NCBI GenBank assembly: GCA_038134525.1
Contig: JAYPVI010000018.1
Location: 1 to 55,621 of the forward strand
Length of the DNA: 55,621 bases
Direction: 5' to 3'
Origin: GCA-002727735 sp038134525
Lineage (GTDB): Bacteria; Bacteroidota; Bacteroidia; Flavobacteriales_D; Parvicellaceae
Shown: in pieces, positions 15,688 through 25,355 of the stretch
Layout of the letters: the number at the start of each line of letters is the position of its first letter
Position numbering within the stretch: position 1 is the stretch's first letter
The notes under the pieces: generated by a model
The model's input: the letters and a program-made list of their open reading frames with translations, nothing else
Databases searched by the model: none
What the model was told of the DNA's origin: nothing
Translations under genes and position numbers: made by a program

Positions 15688-18009
15688 TTATCTATTTAAT
15701 AGTAGTGTACCTTTCATTAATTCTTCTTTTGGGTTAATTTGCCCATTTAAGTCAATAGCATTTAAAGTCCATATATAGACTCCGTCAGGCTGTTCTTCTC
15801 CATTAAAGTTGCCGTCCCAACCTAAGTCTTTTAGTTCTGAAAATGTGTTTGCTTCATACACCACTCTGTTCCAGCGATTGTAAATTTTAAATTCAATATT
15901 TTTTTGAAAACCATATCCGTATGCTTTAAAGACATCGTTGCTTCCGTCTCCGTTTGGGGTAAAAAGATTAGGGATGAATACATTTAATCCATCAAATATG
16001 AGGATGTTGGTGTAAGCACTATCATAACATGCATTTCCATAGTCAATGACTACCCAAGCCGTGGTGTTTTCGGTTGGCGCATAATTGGATGTGGCAGTGG
16101 TGTTACCATTGTCCCATAAATAAGTTGATCCACCAGTTGCTGTGAGATCAACAGATCCACCTAAATAAATGGTGGTATCCGCAGAAAGTTGAAAAATATT
16201 GACAAGTGTATCGAAGGTAATCGTATCCTGATCAATACATCCATTAGAGTTGACTACTTCAACCCAATAGGTACCTATGGTGTTAATTAATATTGCAGGA
16301 GTTTGAGCACCAGTGTTCCAAAAGTAAGCATTATGACCTATACCTGCAGAAAGATTAAATGGGTTGTCTTCACAGATTAACGAATCGTTGCCAAGATTTA
16401 TGAAATTATTAGAAAATGAATCAATGAATATGGTGTCACTTGCAGAGCACGTATTTAGATCTGATATTACTACCCAGCTAATTCCTGGGTTTAGCAAAGC
16501 AGTATCAGATGTGCTGCCGTTAGACCAATTGTAAGATAAATATCCATTACCAATAGTTAAGGTGGTGTCTCCTCCTTCACAAATGGAAAAATCAGGACCT
16601 AAAGATATGGTTGTGGCTGGGTAAAATGAAATTTGAACACCATCATAAGCTCTGCATCCATTATTGTCCGTAATTGTCAGTTCGTATAATCCAGTATCGC
16701 TAACATTTAACGTTGAAGTAGTTGTTCCGTTTTGGTCATTCCACAGATATGTTACAGCTGTAGAAGTGTTAGTTCCATTTAAAACAATTGATGACCCCTC
16801 GCATATAGAAGTGTCGCCAGGTGAAATGGTGCAAGTGGGTAAAGGAGTCACATTTACATGTAAATATGATGTAATTGAGCATCCATTAGAACCTGTAACC
16901 GTTACATAAACGGTGTCTGTGTTTAAAAGCGAATCGGTGTAATATGTGTTAGATGTTCCAGATTGAAAAATGGTTCCATTTGCTCCAATTTGCCAATCAT
17001 AATTAACCCCATTACTAGCAGAGAAAGTAATTCCTTCGTTGGCACAAACGCTGGATGCAGGGCTAGATGACAAATTGGGATTAGGGTTATTGTTAATGGT
17101 AAGATTTAAGAAAACAGTACTGTCACAACCGTTAGATGAGGTTAGCACCTGTGAAGCAGTATTGTTGCTGCTTGTGTATGTAACTCCATTTATCCAAGTA
17201 TAAGATCCACATTCAGAAATTACATCTTGAGAAATGATGTTGTTTAAGGTCACACTTACCGTGTCAGAATTGTTATTGGTAATACAAGATGAGTTAGAGG
17301 GGCTTTCCCAAAGCAGTACATATGTGTTTCCAAGTGTGCCTATAAAATTAGAGTTGGGGTCAGTGCTGTTGTTAAAGCTGCCAGCTCCACCAGAAAATAT
17401 GGACCATTCTCCATTTCCAACAGCATTTAAATTGATATTGTTAAAACAAGTTGATGTGTCGTTTCCTGCATTAAAATCACTAAACTCCCATTTTATTCTT
17501 ATAATAAAAGAGAAACATCCAGCAGAATAGGAGTATTGTGTCCAATTACAAGGAGGTTGATTTCTAAATGAAATAGATCCGATAGGGCTAACAAATTGAT
17601 AATTGTCATCCCCTTGAAAAAATCCACAGCTACTTTCGTAGATGCATCTGCCTCCACAATCATCCTCCCATCCGGCAAACCTAATGTTAATTTGATTTGC
17701 TATGGTGTTATTTCTAGAAGAAACAGTTAAGTTATTGGGTGGTACATGAGCAGGAGTGGATGGGCTTGTAAAGTCCGCATCATCAGTGTGGCAATATCCT
17801 CCGTCCCAGCTGGAGTTCACATTATCATTAGACCAAATTTTCCATGTGGGCTCTTCTTCAGCTCCTTGACCATCATCGCAGGAGCCAGAACCATTCATAT
17901 CTAATTCCACAATTTCGACAACATAATTTACAGGTGCTTGTGCTGAAATTACGCTTGAATAGAATCCTAACAGAGAATAAATAAATAAATTCCTGAACCA
18001 ATTTTTCAT
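15688..18009 (-). CDS. Secreted Ig-repeat protein with gliding-motility (CHU_C) C-terminal domain
   Basis: About 773 residues from the ATG at 18009, where a good signal peptide begins (KNWFRNLFIYSLLGFYSSVISAQ). A Cys-rich N-terminal part (~24-210) is followed by a module with ECGSYTW...GCDSTVFLNLTI and then Ig/PKD-like modules of ~75 residues, each with CEG near its start and a TDNNGC-like end. The last ~90 residues are a type B T9SS sorting domain (PNLFTPNGDGSNDVF, FKIYNRWNRVVYE, WDGNFNGEEQPDGVYIW). It should be exported by T9SS and held at the surface with help from the PorP/SprF fusion encoded 2 bp downstream. Its modules resemble those of the giant protein at 41764. Upstream DNA carries a near-copy of the marR palindrome. 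Confidence 0.9.
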   Translation of the reverse strand: MKNWFRNLFIYSLLGFYSSVISAQAPVNYVVEIVELDMNGSGSCDDGQGAEEEPTWKIWSNDNVNSSWDGGYCHTDDADFTSPSTPAHVPPNNLTVSSRNNTIANQINIRFAGWEDDCGGRCIYESSCGFFQGDDNYQFVSPIGSISFRNQPPCNWTQYSYSAGCFSFIIRIKWEFSDFNAGNDTSTCFNNINLNAVGNGEWSIFSGGAGSFNNSTDPNSNFIGTLGNTYVLLWESPSNSSCITNNNSDTVSVTLNNIISQDVISECGSYTWINGVTYTSSNNTASQVLTSSNGCDSTVFLNLTINNNPNPNLSSSPASSVCANEGITFSASNGVNYDWQIGANGTIFQSGTSNTYYTDSLLNTDTVYVTVTGSNGCSITSYLHVNVTPLPTCTISPGDTSICEGSSIVLNGTNTSTAVTYLWNDQNGTTTSTLNVSDTGLYELTITDNNGCRAYDGVQISFYPATTISLGPDFSICEGGDTTLTIGNGYLSYNWSNGSTSDTALLNPGISWVVISDLNTCSASDTIFIDSFSNNFINLGNDSLICEDNPFNLSAGIGHNAYFWNTGAQTPAILINTIGTYWVEVVNSNGCIDQDTITFDTLVNIFQLSADTTIYLGGSVDLTATGGSTYLWDNGNTTATSNYAPTENTTAWVVIDYGNACYDSAYTNILIFDGLNVFIPNLFTPNGDGSNDVFKAYGYGFQKNIEFKIYNRWNRVVYEANTFSELKDLGWDGNFNGEEQPDGVYIWTLNAIDLNGQINPKEELMKGTLLLNR

Positions 18010-18051
18010 TTTGCTTTTTATTCGTTTACAACAAATATACAAAACAAATTA

Positions 18052-18065
18052 ATATGCAAGCATAC
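18052..18065. promoter_or_regulatory. Near-copy of the marR palindrome upstream of the CHU_C gene
   Basis: ATATGCAAGCATAC matches 12 of 14 bases of the core GTATGCATGCATAC found before marR (24017-24030). It lies 43-56 bases upstream of the CHU_C protein ATG, in the range of a promoter, and downstream of the beta-oxidation operon. If it is a MarR site, the regulator would also act on the secreted protein genes. Confidence 0.45.
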
Positions 18066-18160
18066 TAAAAAAAGAAGTTTAATATTTTAATAAAATTGCT
18101 TCTATTAAAATTTTAATTGGTTTTAGTTGTTTTAGTTAAAATTTTATTTAAATTTTTATA

Positions 18161-19963
18161 TCAAAAGCAGTATTCATTTGCTTCTATGAGTTGTTTTGCA
18201 ATTTTACGTCTTAATGAAATGGCATTTAATCCATGGTGTTTTGTAAATCGTTTTAAACCTAGTATCATCATGCTGGCCTCATCACCTTCTGCAATGGAAT
18301 AAACTGTGTTTTTCCCAAACTTGTTCATTTTATCACAAGAGTCATATACCAATACTTGTAACATCATTTGTTGTGCATCAAATTGATTTGATAAGTTATT
18401 TTGAGACACTTTAAGTACTCTAAGTAAGGTAGATTCACATAAATATATGGTGTTGATCATATCTGCTATATTCATTAACACTTCTTGTTGTTCGCCAAGT
18501 TTGTCATTGAATTTTTTGACAGCAGTTCCAGCAACCATCAAAACTGCTTTTTTGAAATTTTTGATAATGTTGATTTCATTTGAAAATGGAATTCCATTAC
18601 TATTTCCAAAATCGGGAATAGACATCAGTTCTTTAGCAATGTTTTTTGCAGGGCCCAGTAAATCAATTTCTCCTTTCTGCGCTTTTCTAAGAATCATACT
18701 TACTGTTAACATTCTATTAATTTCATTGGTACCCTCGAAAATTCGATTAATCCTAGAATCCCTGTAAGATCGTTCAATGTTTTTTTCAGCGGAATACCCC
18801 ATTCCCCCATGAATTTGTACTCCTTCGTCAACTACATAATCTAGTACTTCACTTCCAATAACTTTTAGTATTGCACATTCTGGTGCGAATTCTTCAATCC
18901 CCTTTAACGTTGCTTCTCCCTTATTCATTCCGCCTTTAATTAATGACTGAATATTGTCTTCAATATTTTGCGTTGCTCTGTAAGTAGCACTTTCACACGC
19001 GAATGTTCTAATACATTGTTCTGCCAATTTAGATTGTATTGCTCCAAATGATGATATAGGTGTATTAAACTGTTCTCTTTCATTGGCATATTGAACAGAT
19101 TCTGTAATGGCAGCTTTGGCTCCACCCATTACACCTCCACATAATTTTATTCTTCCAATATTGAGGATATTAACAGCAATTTTAAATCCTTTCTCTCTTT
19201 CATATAGTAGATTCTCTACAGGTATTTTCACATCATTGAAAAACACTTGTCTTGTAGAAGATCCCTTAATACCCATTTTCTTTTCTTCTGCGTTTAGCGT
19301 AATACCAGGAGTGTCTGCTTCAACTAAAAATGCAGTTAAATTTTTATCGTCATCTATCTTAGCGAATACAGTAAAGAGGTTAGCAAATCCACCATTTGTA
19401 ATCCACATTTTTTGACCATTAATGATGTAATGTTTGCCGTCATCCGTTAATTTGGCTCTACTTTTTCCTGAATTAGCATCTGATCCAGAGCTGGGTTCGG
19501 TTAAGCAATACGCTGCTTTCCATTCACCTGATGCTAACCTTGGAATAAATTTTTGTTTTTGTGCATCATTTCCATAGTAGAGTAGAGGTAGGGTCCCAAT
19601 ACCAGTATGAGCACCATAGGCAACAGAAAAAGAATGACCAGCACCAAGTGCTTCAGTAGCCAACATAGAAGTTTTAAAATCAACACCAAGTCCACCGTAT
19701 TCTTCAGGAATCGATAATCCTAATAACCCCAATTCTCCAGCTTTTTCCATGAGAGAAGGCATTAACTGAGGATCTGACATGCTGTCTATTTTATCTAGAA
19801 TAGGAAATAATTCTGCTTTAATAAAATCATAACACATCTGCTCTATCATTCGCTGTTCTTCATCCCACTCCTCTGGAACAAAAATTTCATTTGGATTGGT
19901 TTCTTTAACTAAAAATTCTCCACCTCTTATGGCATTGTTTTTTTCTGTTTTAATTTCACTCAT
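18161..19963 (-). CDS. Acyl-CoA dehydrogenase with C-terminal extension
   Basis: 600 residues, longer than the ~380-residue core enzyme; the first ~430 residues hold the catalytic fold and the rest is a helical extension found in a VLCAD-like subset. Recognisable parts: helical N-domain with SIPEEYGGLGVDFKT, FAD-binding beta domain (CLTEPSSGSDANS, KMWITNGGFA), and the C-domain with QIHGGMGYSAEKNIERSYRD and the catalytic Glu in IFEGTNEI. It oxidises acyl-CoA to trans-2-enoyl-CoA with FAD, the first step of beta-oxidation. Last gene of the marR-fadB-fadA operon, 9 bp after the thiolase. Confidence 0.93.
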   Translation of the reverse strand: MSEIKTEKNNAIRGGEFLVKETNPNEIFVPEEWDEEQRMIEQMCYDFIKAELFPILDKIDSMSDPQLMPSLMEKAGELGLLGLSIPEEYGGLGVDFKTSMLATEALGAGHSFSVAYGAHTGIGTLPLLYYGNDAQKQKFIPRLASGEWKAAYCLTEPSSGSDANSGKSRAKLTDDGKHYIINGQKMWITNGGFANLFTVFAKIDDDKNLTAFLVEADTPGITLNAEEKKMGIKGSSTRQVFFNDVKIPVENLLYEREKGFKIAVNILNIGRIKLCGGVMGGAKAAITESVQYANEREQFNTPISSFGAIQSKLAEQCIRTFACESATYRATQNIEDNIQSLIKGGMNKGEATLKGIEEFAPECAILKVIGSEVLDYVVDEGVQIHGGMGYSAEKNIERSYRDSRINRIFEGTNEINRMLTVSMILRKAQKGEIDLLGPAKNIAKELMSIPDFGNSNGIPFSNEINIIKNFKKAVLMVAGTAVKKFNDKLGEQQEVLMNIADMINTIYLCESTLLRVLKVSQNNLSNQFDAQQMMLQVLVYDSCDKMNKFGKNTVYSIAEGDEASMMILGLKRFTKHHGLNAISLRRKIAKQLIEANEYCF

Positions 19964-19972
19964 CTTTTTTAT

Positions 19973-21151
19973 TTATAATAGTTCAAATATGCCACATGCA
20001 CCTTGTCCTGTTCCAACACACATAGTAACAGCTCCATATTTTTGATTTCTTCTTTTCATTTCATTTAATAGCTGTACTGTTAATTTAGCTCCTGTGCATC
20101 CTAATGGGTGACCTAAGGCAATAGCACCGCCATTTACATTGACAATGTTTGGGTCTATATCAAGTCCTTTTATTATTGCTACTGACTGAGATGCAAAAGC
20201 TTCATTTAATTCAATTTGTTCAATATCACTCAGTTTTAAGCCTGCTGATTTTAAAGCTTCTGGTATAGCATAAAGTGGGCCAACCCCCATAATTCGAGGA
20301 GATAAGCCGATGACTTTATAGGTGATTAATCTTGCTAATGGTTTTATTCCAAGCTCTTTAACCATGTCTTCGGACATCATCATTACAAATGCTGCTCCAT
20401 CCGAAGTTTGAGATGAATTTCCAGCAGTCACCGTTCCTCCATTTTTAAACACAGGTCTTAACTTTGAAAGTGCTTCTAAATTGGTGTCTTTTCTAGGTCC
20501 CTCATCTTTATTACCAATATATTCTTTTTCAACTCTATTTTCATTATCGTCTAGATAAACGTGTTTGATATGGATAGGGGCTATTTCATTTTTGAATATG
20601 TCATTTTCAATGGCTGCATTCGCTTTGCGATGTGAGTGAAAAGCAAATTCATCTTGCATTTCACGACTTACCTTGAATTCTTCTGCTACCGCTTCTGCAG
20701 TAAGCCCCATTCCCCAATACCAGTCTGGATGTTTTTTACTGTAATGGTGATGGGGGACTATTCTCCATCCCCCAAATGGAATTGGAGACATGCATTCTAC
20801 TCCACCTGCAACAATACAATTTCCAGCACCTGCTTGAATTTGATAGTGTCCTAGAGCAATACTTTGAAGTCCAGAAGAACAATATCGGTTAATAGTCATT
20901 CCTGGTACTTTTTCTGTATCAAGTCCCATTAATGATATCATTCTAGCCATGTTCAAGCCTTGTTCAGCTTCTGGAGTAGCATTACCAACTATGACATCAT
21001 CAATTCTATCTTTATCTAAGTTTTCAAAATCTTTGAGTAGGTGTTCTAGAACTTGTTTTCCGAGTTCATCTGGTCTTGTAAACCTGTACATGCCTCTTCC
21101 AGATTTTCCGACTGCAGAGCGATATCCTCCAACGATATAAACTGATTTCAT
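19973..21151 (-). CDS. fadA: Acetyl-CoA acyltransferase (thiolase)
   Basis: About 392 residues from the ATG at 21151 (an adjacent ATG at 21154 is equally possible; upstream in-frame codons lie inside fadB). Active-site Cys in NRYCSSGLQSIALG (~90), the second-half GNSSQTSDGAA, the His in GGAIALGHPLGCTGAK and the C-terminal Cys in CVGTGQGACGIFE are all present. It cleaves 3-ketoacyl-CoA to acetyl-CoA and a shortened acyl-CoA. Follows fadB by ~5 bp, forming the trifunctional alpha/beta pair. Confidence 0.94.
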   Translation of the reverse strand: MKSVYIVGGYRSAVGKSGRGMYRFTRPDELGKQVLEHLLKDFENLDKDRIDDVIVGNATPEAEQGLNMARMISLMGLDTEKVPGMTINRYCSSGLQSIALGHYQIQAGAGNCIVAGGVECMSPIPFGGWRIVPHHHYSKKHPDWYWGMGLTAEAVAEEFKVSREMQDEFAFHSHRKANAAIENDIFKNEIAPIHIKHVYLDDNENRVEKEYIGNKDEGPRKDTNLEALSKLRPVFKNGGTVTAGNSSQTSDGAAFVMMMSEDMVKELGIKPLARLITYKVIGLSPRIMGVGPLYAIPEALKSAGLKLSDIEQIELNEAFASQSVAIIKGLDIDPNIVNVNGGAIALGHPLGCTGAKLTVQLLNEMKRRNQKYGAVTMCVGTGQGACGIFELL

Positions 21152-21156
21152 CATAA

Positions 21157-23538
21157 TTAATTTCTTAAAATTTTTCCTGTCTGTAATAAGCTTTGAATTC
21201 TTTCTAAGGTTTTTCTTTCTGCACATAATTCTACAAAAGCTTTTCGTTCCAAATCCAGAAAATATTGTTCTGAAACAGGTGTGACTTGAGATAAATCACC
21301 TCCACAAAGAACAAAACCTAATTTTTCAGAAATAAGTTGATCATGTTCAGACATAAAATTTCCAGATTTAAATGAGTCTGCACCTACGTAAACAATGCCT
21401 AATCCTTCTTGTCCTAATGCTTGAATATCTTTTCGTTGATTTTGTTGGGCATATCCTTTTTCATACATTTTAAGACATGTTGATTTTGCATATGAAAGTT
21501 GATGCGCTCTTGATACTATGATCTCATCAATTCCTTTTCTTAGCAAACCAAGTTCCATGGCTTCATGGCCTGAAGTAGACACTTTAGCTTGTCCAATGGT
21601 TAGGAATTTATCTCTGAATCTATTTATCCGCATATCTCCTGCTTTCAATTCATCTGAAAACCGAAGAGCCATTTCTTTAGTTCCTCCACCCCCAGGTATG
21701 AGTCCAACACCAAACTCCACTAAGCCCATATAGGTTTCTGCATGTGCAATAACTTTATCTGCATGCATGCAAATTTCACACCCCCCACCTAAAGTCATCC
21801 CATGCGGAGCAGCTACTATTGGAACTGAAGAATAACGGATTCTCATTGTTGTTTGTTGGAATGCTTTGACGGCTAAATTTAATTCATCATAATCTTGTTC
21901 AGCTGCCATCATAAATATCATACCTACATTTGCTCCAGCCGAAAAGTTAGCACCTTCATTGGATATTACAATTCCTTTAAATTCTCCTTTTTCAGCCATG
22001 TCAATAGCATTGTTAATGGCATTGAGAATTCCCCCTCCAATCGTATTCATTTTAGAGTGAAAAGTAATATTAATGATTCCATCTCCAATATCTTGAATGG
22101 AAGCCTCTTCATTTTTCCATATGGTTCTGGATGAGTCGAGCGTTGATAATGATATCAAATCATTTGAGGCTGAGATGGGCTGGAATTTTTTAGTTTGAAG
22201 GTCGTAGAAATTGGATTTACCATCGACAACTCGATAAAAAGATTCATTTTCTTTAGCAAATGATATAACCCAATCAGGTACCGTAAGATTTGCATTTTCA
22301 ATATTGGTAATGCCTTCTTTAATGCCAATTGCGTCCCAGATTTCAAAGGGTCCTAATTCCCAGCCAAAACCAGCCTTCATGGCATCATCCAGTCTGTAAA
22401 TTTCATCTGAAATTTCAGGAATTCGATGGCTAGCATAACTCAGTAAACCAGCAAAAACCCTTCTGTAAAAGTCACCTGCTTTATCATTTCCATTAAAAAG
22501 AACTTTTGTTCTTTTTTTGAGATTGTTAATGCTTCTGGCTTTTCCAATGGTTTCAAATTTTGTTTTTGATGTGGATTTATATTCAAACGTTTGGAGATCC
22601 AGCTCTAAAATTTCCTTTTTACCGCTTTCGTTTATAGTCTTTTTATAAAATCCTTGACCTGTTTTTGAGCCAAGCCAATTATGCTCTTTCATTTTAGCGA
22701 TGAATGATGGTAGGTTAAAAACTACTGACCTTTCATCATTTGGACAATTTTGTTTTAGGCCATTTGCTACATGGATTAAGGTGTCTAATCCAACTACATC
22801 ACATGTTCTAAATGTAGCCGATTTCGGTCTTCCCATAACAGGACCGGTAAGGGTATCAACTTCGCTTACTGAAAGTTTTAATTCATTTACAATATGAAAT
22901 AATTCTTGTATTGCAAAAACTCCAACACGATTAGCTATAAATGCAGGCGTATCCTTGCATAGAACGGTTGTTTTCCCTAGAATTTTAGTACCAAATTCCA
23001 TCATAAAATCTACTACTTCTTGTTTTGTTTTTGATGTTGGAATTATTTCTAAAAGTTTAAGGTAACGAGGTGGGTTAAAAAAGTGAGTGCCTAGAAAGTG
23101 TGATGTAAAATCAGTTGATTTGTTTTCTAGCATAGAGTGAATAGGAATTCCTGAAGTGTTACTAGACACAATTGACCCAGACTTTCTAAGTTTATCTACT
23201 TTTTCAAATATGATGTTTTTGATGTCTAGTCGTTCTACCACTACTTCTATAATCCAATCACAGTCACTTATTGTGCCAAAATTGTCATCAAAATTTCCAG
23301 TAGTGATGTTATTCAATTTGCTTTTAACATATAATGGAGCTGGATTGGATTTAATTGCTGCTGTTAATGCATTGTTGACTATGCTATTTCTCGTCTTTTT
23401 ATCAGTTGAATCTTTAGCGTTTTCTGGTACAATATCTAATAATATCACCTCTAGACCTACGTTTGCTAGCTGACAAGCAATTCCAGAACCCATAATGCCA
23501 GATCCCAAGACAGCTACTTTTTTAATGTTTTTAATCAT
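21157..23538 (-). CDS. fadB: 3-hydroxyacyl-CoA dehydrogenase/enoyl-CoA hydratase fusion
   Basis: 793 residues. The dehydrogenase comes first: Rossmann motif VLGSGIMGSGIACQLA (~10-25), the conserved SNTSGIPI and THFFNPPRYLKLLEII, and a C-terminal 3HCDH domain to ~390. The crotonase domain follows (~490-680) with FSAGANVGMI, GMTLGGGCEICMHADK and EFGVGLIPGGGGTKE, including the oxyanion-hole glycines and a catalytic Glu. This order is the reverse of E. coli FadB and typical of Bacteroidota and many other bacteria. It carries out hydration and NAD-dependent oxidation of enoyl-CoA. Starts 2 bp after marR. Confidence 0.93.
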   Translation of the reverse strand: MIKNIKKVAVLGSGIMGSGIACQLANVGLEVILLDIVPENAKDSTDKKTRNSIVNNALTAAIKSNPAPLYVKSKLNNITTGNFDDNFGTISDCDWIIEVVVERLDIKNIIFEKVDKLRKSGSIVSSNTSGIPIHSMLENKSTDFTSHFLGTHFFNPPRYLKLLEIIPTSKTKQEVVDFMMEFGTKILGKTTVLCKDTPAFIANRVGVFAIQELFHIVNELKLSVSEVDTLTGPVMGRPKSATFRTCDVVGLDTLIHVANGLKQNCPNDERSVVFNLPSFIAKMKEHNWLGSKTGQGFYKKTINESGKKEILELDLQTFEYKSTSKTKFETIGKARSINNLKKRTKVLFNGNDKAGDFYRRVFAGLLSYASHRIPEISDEIYRLDDAMKAGFGWELGPFEIWDAIGIKEGITNIENANLTVPDWVISFAKENESFYRVVDGKSNFYDLQTKKFQPISASNDLISLSTLDSSRTIWKNEEASIQDIGDGIINITFHSKMNTIGGGILNAINNAIDMAEKGEFKGIVISNEGANFSAGANVGMIFMMAAEQDYDELNLAVKAFQQTTMRIRYSSVPIVAAPHGMTLGGGCEICMHADKVIAHAETYMGLVEFGVGLIPGGGGTKEMALRFSDELKAGDMRINRFRDKFLTIGQAKVSTSGHEAMELGLLRKGIDEIIVSRAHQLSYAKSTCLKMYEKGYAQQNQRKDIQALGQEGLGIVYVGADSFKSGNFMSEHDQLISEKLGFVLCGGDLSQVTPVSEQYFLDLERKAFVELCAERKTLERIQSLLQTGKILRN

Positions 23539-23540
23539 GA

Positions 23541-23978
23541 TTAATTATTATAAATATGGTCTCTATCAATAAGGTTATTTATTTTTTGAAGGACCTTAAA
23601 ACATGTTTTTAATTCATTTTCAGCAATCTCTTGATAAATTCTTTCATTGAAGTGAATAACAACTTCTTTAGATTTTTGACGGTGTTTCATTCCCTCTTCA
23701 GTAAGGTGTAATTTTACCAATCTTTTATCTTGCTCATCATGTTTTTTTTCTATTAACCCCTTTTTTTCAAGTGATTTTATCATCCGAGTTAAGCTCCTTG
23801 GTTCCATTCCCATTTTAGGTCCTAACTTTGTTGATGGCGTACCTTCTTTATCAATGTTTAAAAGGGCATATCCAATGGCCATTGTTCCGCCAAATTCAGC
23901 TGCTTTTAAATTATACATTCTCGCTATGTTATACCATGACCATCTAATGTGAAAATCTGCTGTGTCTTCTGCCCGCAT
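23541..23978 (-). CDS. MarR-family regulator of the beta-oxidation operon
   Basis: 145 residues. Winged helix-turn-helix: STKLGPKMGMEPRSLTRMIKSLEKKGLIEKKHDEQDKRLVKLHLTEEG (~50-100) with the wing DEQDKR typical of MarR, flanked by dimerisation helices. First gene of a four-gene operon for fatty-acid oxidation, two bases before fadB. MarR proteins in such a place usually respond to acyl-CoA or a free fatty acid. A 26-bp perfect palindrome 33 bp upstream of its ATG is the likely autoregulatory operator. Confidence 0.9.
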   Translation of the reverse strand: MRAEDTADFHIRWSWYNIARMYNLKAAEFGGTMAIGYALLNIDKEGTPSTKLGPKMGMEPRSLTRMIKSLEKKGLIEKKHDEQDKRLVKLHLTEEGMKHRQKSKEVVIHFNERIYQEIAENELKTCFKVLQKINNLIDRDHIYNN

Positions 23979-24010
23979 GTTTAAATTTTGTATTCGGCTA
24001 ATGTAGTAAA

Positions 24011-24036
24011 AAAAAAGTATGCATGCATACTTTTTT
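24011..24036. promoter_or_regulatory. 26-bp perfect palindrome, probable MarR operator (possible terminator)
   Basis: A6-GTATGCATGCATAC-T6 is a perfect dyad in the 63-bp gap between the tolC stop (24042) and the marR start (23978). With A and T tracts either side it could also fold as an AT-rich bidirectional terminator for the efflux operon. An operator role is favoured by a near-copy of the core at 18052-18065, which has no T tract after it on the minus strand. Confidence 0.6.
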
Positions 24037-24041
24037 ACGGG

Positions 24042-25355
24042 TTATTCTTGAATAATTTTCCCTGTAAGTTTGAGTAGGGTAGCGTTTGACTCTAATAAAT
24101 CAAAGCTTGACTGATATAGATTTACCCCAGATGTAAGATAGTTTATTTCAATATCACGAAAATTAAATGAGTTAATTAATCCTGTTTTTTCTTTAAATCG
24201 AGCAATTTCTAAGTTCTCTTTTGATGCCAAAAAGGCTTTTTTATTCAATTCAAAAATTTTCCTTCTTGTTTGGAACAACTCAAAAGCATTTGATAGCTCT
24301 AAAACAAGTTGTTGTTGCATCTGTTCTAATTGTATCTGATTTACTTCGTTTTGTATTTCAAGAGCTTTGATTCCTCTTTTAACTTTACCTCCATCAAATA
24401 ATCTAAAATTTAGGGTAAAATTTGCATAATAATTTAGGTTTCTACTTGAAGCACCTGGAAATGGTGCATTAGGGTCATTCGTTTTTAACTGACCTGCACT
24501 GGTATTAGTACCTGCATTTAAATTTACAATGGGATAAAAACTCGATTTTGCTATTGAAATGTCTTGTTGATTGAGTGAGATATTAAGATATTGATTTTTA
24601 ATATTGGTATTATTAGCTAACATTTCATTTTTTAACGTATTAAAGTCTTTGTCATTTAGTTCAGGTTTAATTTCTGAACTTAAAATCCATTCTTTCTGTA
24701 TTTCTTCCCCCATTAATAAGTTTAAATTTCGTATCGAATTTTGGTATGCTAATTTTTGTAAATAAAAACTAGAGCTATCTGCTAGTAGATTGTTTTCATA
24801 TTGCAGTAATTCAAATTTTACACCCACTCCTAGATTACTTTTAAGCACTTGCTGGTCATATTTCTCTTTTGAAAGTTGAATAAGATTAAATATTAAATTC
24901 AACTGTTCCTTCTGCATTTTAGCTTGATAATAGGATAAGATGATTCCATGAATAGTATTTTCAATAGCAAGGGTTGCCGTATTTTCACTTTGAATTTGAA
25001 GCTGTTCGAGTTTATTTTTGTTAGCTTGTATTCCAAATCCGTTAAAAATTGTCCAGTTTAAAGCTATATTACCACTAACATCAACAGATTGAAATAAGTA
25101 AGGAGCAAAGGAGATGGGATTGTTTCTTTGATCGGAGATGGAATTATTTTGTCCTGCATTGATATTAACCTGAGGTAGACTTCCAGCTTCACCCCAACTG
25201 TTCATTATGGTATTAATAGCTACATTTCTTTGAGTTAATTGTATATCAAAGTTTTTTTGTAAACCAATCTCTATGGCTCTTTTAAGGCTTAAAGAATCTT
25301 GTCCAAAGCCAAACAAAGAAATAAAAAGAGCTGTTATGACTAGATTTCTATTCAT
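24042..25355 (-). CDS. TolC-family outer membrane efflux protein
   Basis: 437 residues. Signal peptide (~1-18), then the two-fold coiled-coil plan of outer membrane factors: SLKRAIEIGLQKNFDIQLTQRNVAI near the N-terminus, the mid-point IKNQYLNISLNQQDISIAKSSFYPIVNLNAGTNTS, and the NLNYYANFTLNFRLFDGGKVKRG strand typical of the second half. It overlaps the RND gene by 8 bp and completes the tripartite pump across the outer membrane. No lipobox is seen. Confidence 0.9.
   Translation of the reverse strand: MNRNLVITALFISLFGFGQDSLSLKRAIEIGLQKNFDIQLTQRNVAINTIMNSWGEAGSLPQVNINAGQNNSISDQRNNPISFAPYLFQSVDVSGNIALNWTIFNGFGIQANKNKLEQLQIQSENTATLAIENTIHGIILSYYQAKMQKEQLNLIFNLIQLSKEKYDQQVLKSNLGVGVKFELLQYENNLLADSSSFYLQKLAYQNSIRNLNLLMGEEIQKEWILSSEIKPELNDKDFNTLKNEMLANNTNIKNQYLNISLNQQDISIAKSSFYPIVNLNAGTNTSAGQLKTNDPNAPFPGASSRNLNYYANFTLNFRLFDGGKVKRGIKALEIQNEVNQIQLEQMQQQLVLELSNAFELFQTRRKIFELNKKAFLASKENLEIARFKEKTGLINSFNFRDIEINYLTSGVNLYQSSFDLLESNATLLKLTGKIIQE

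Noticed and set aside
18447..18767. 106-codon frame on the plus strand
   Set aside because: Opposite the acyl-CoA dehydrogenase and without recognisable features.
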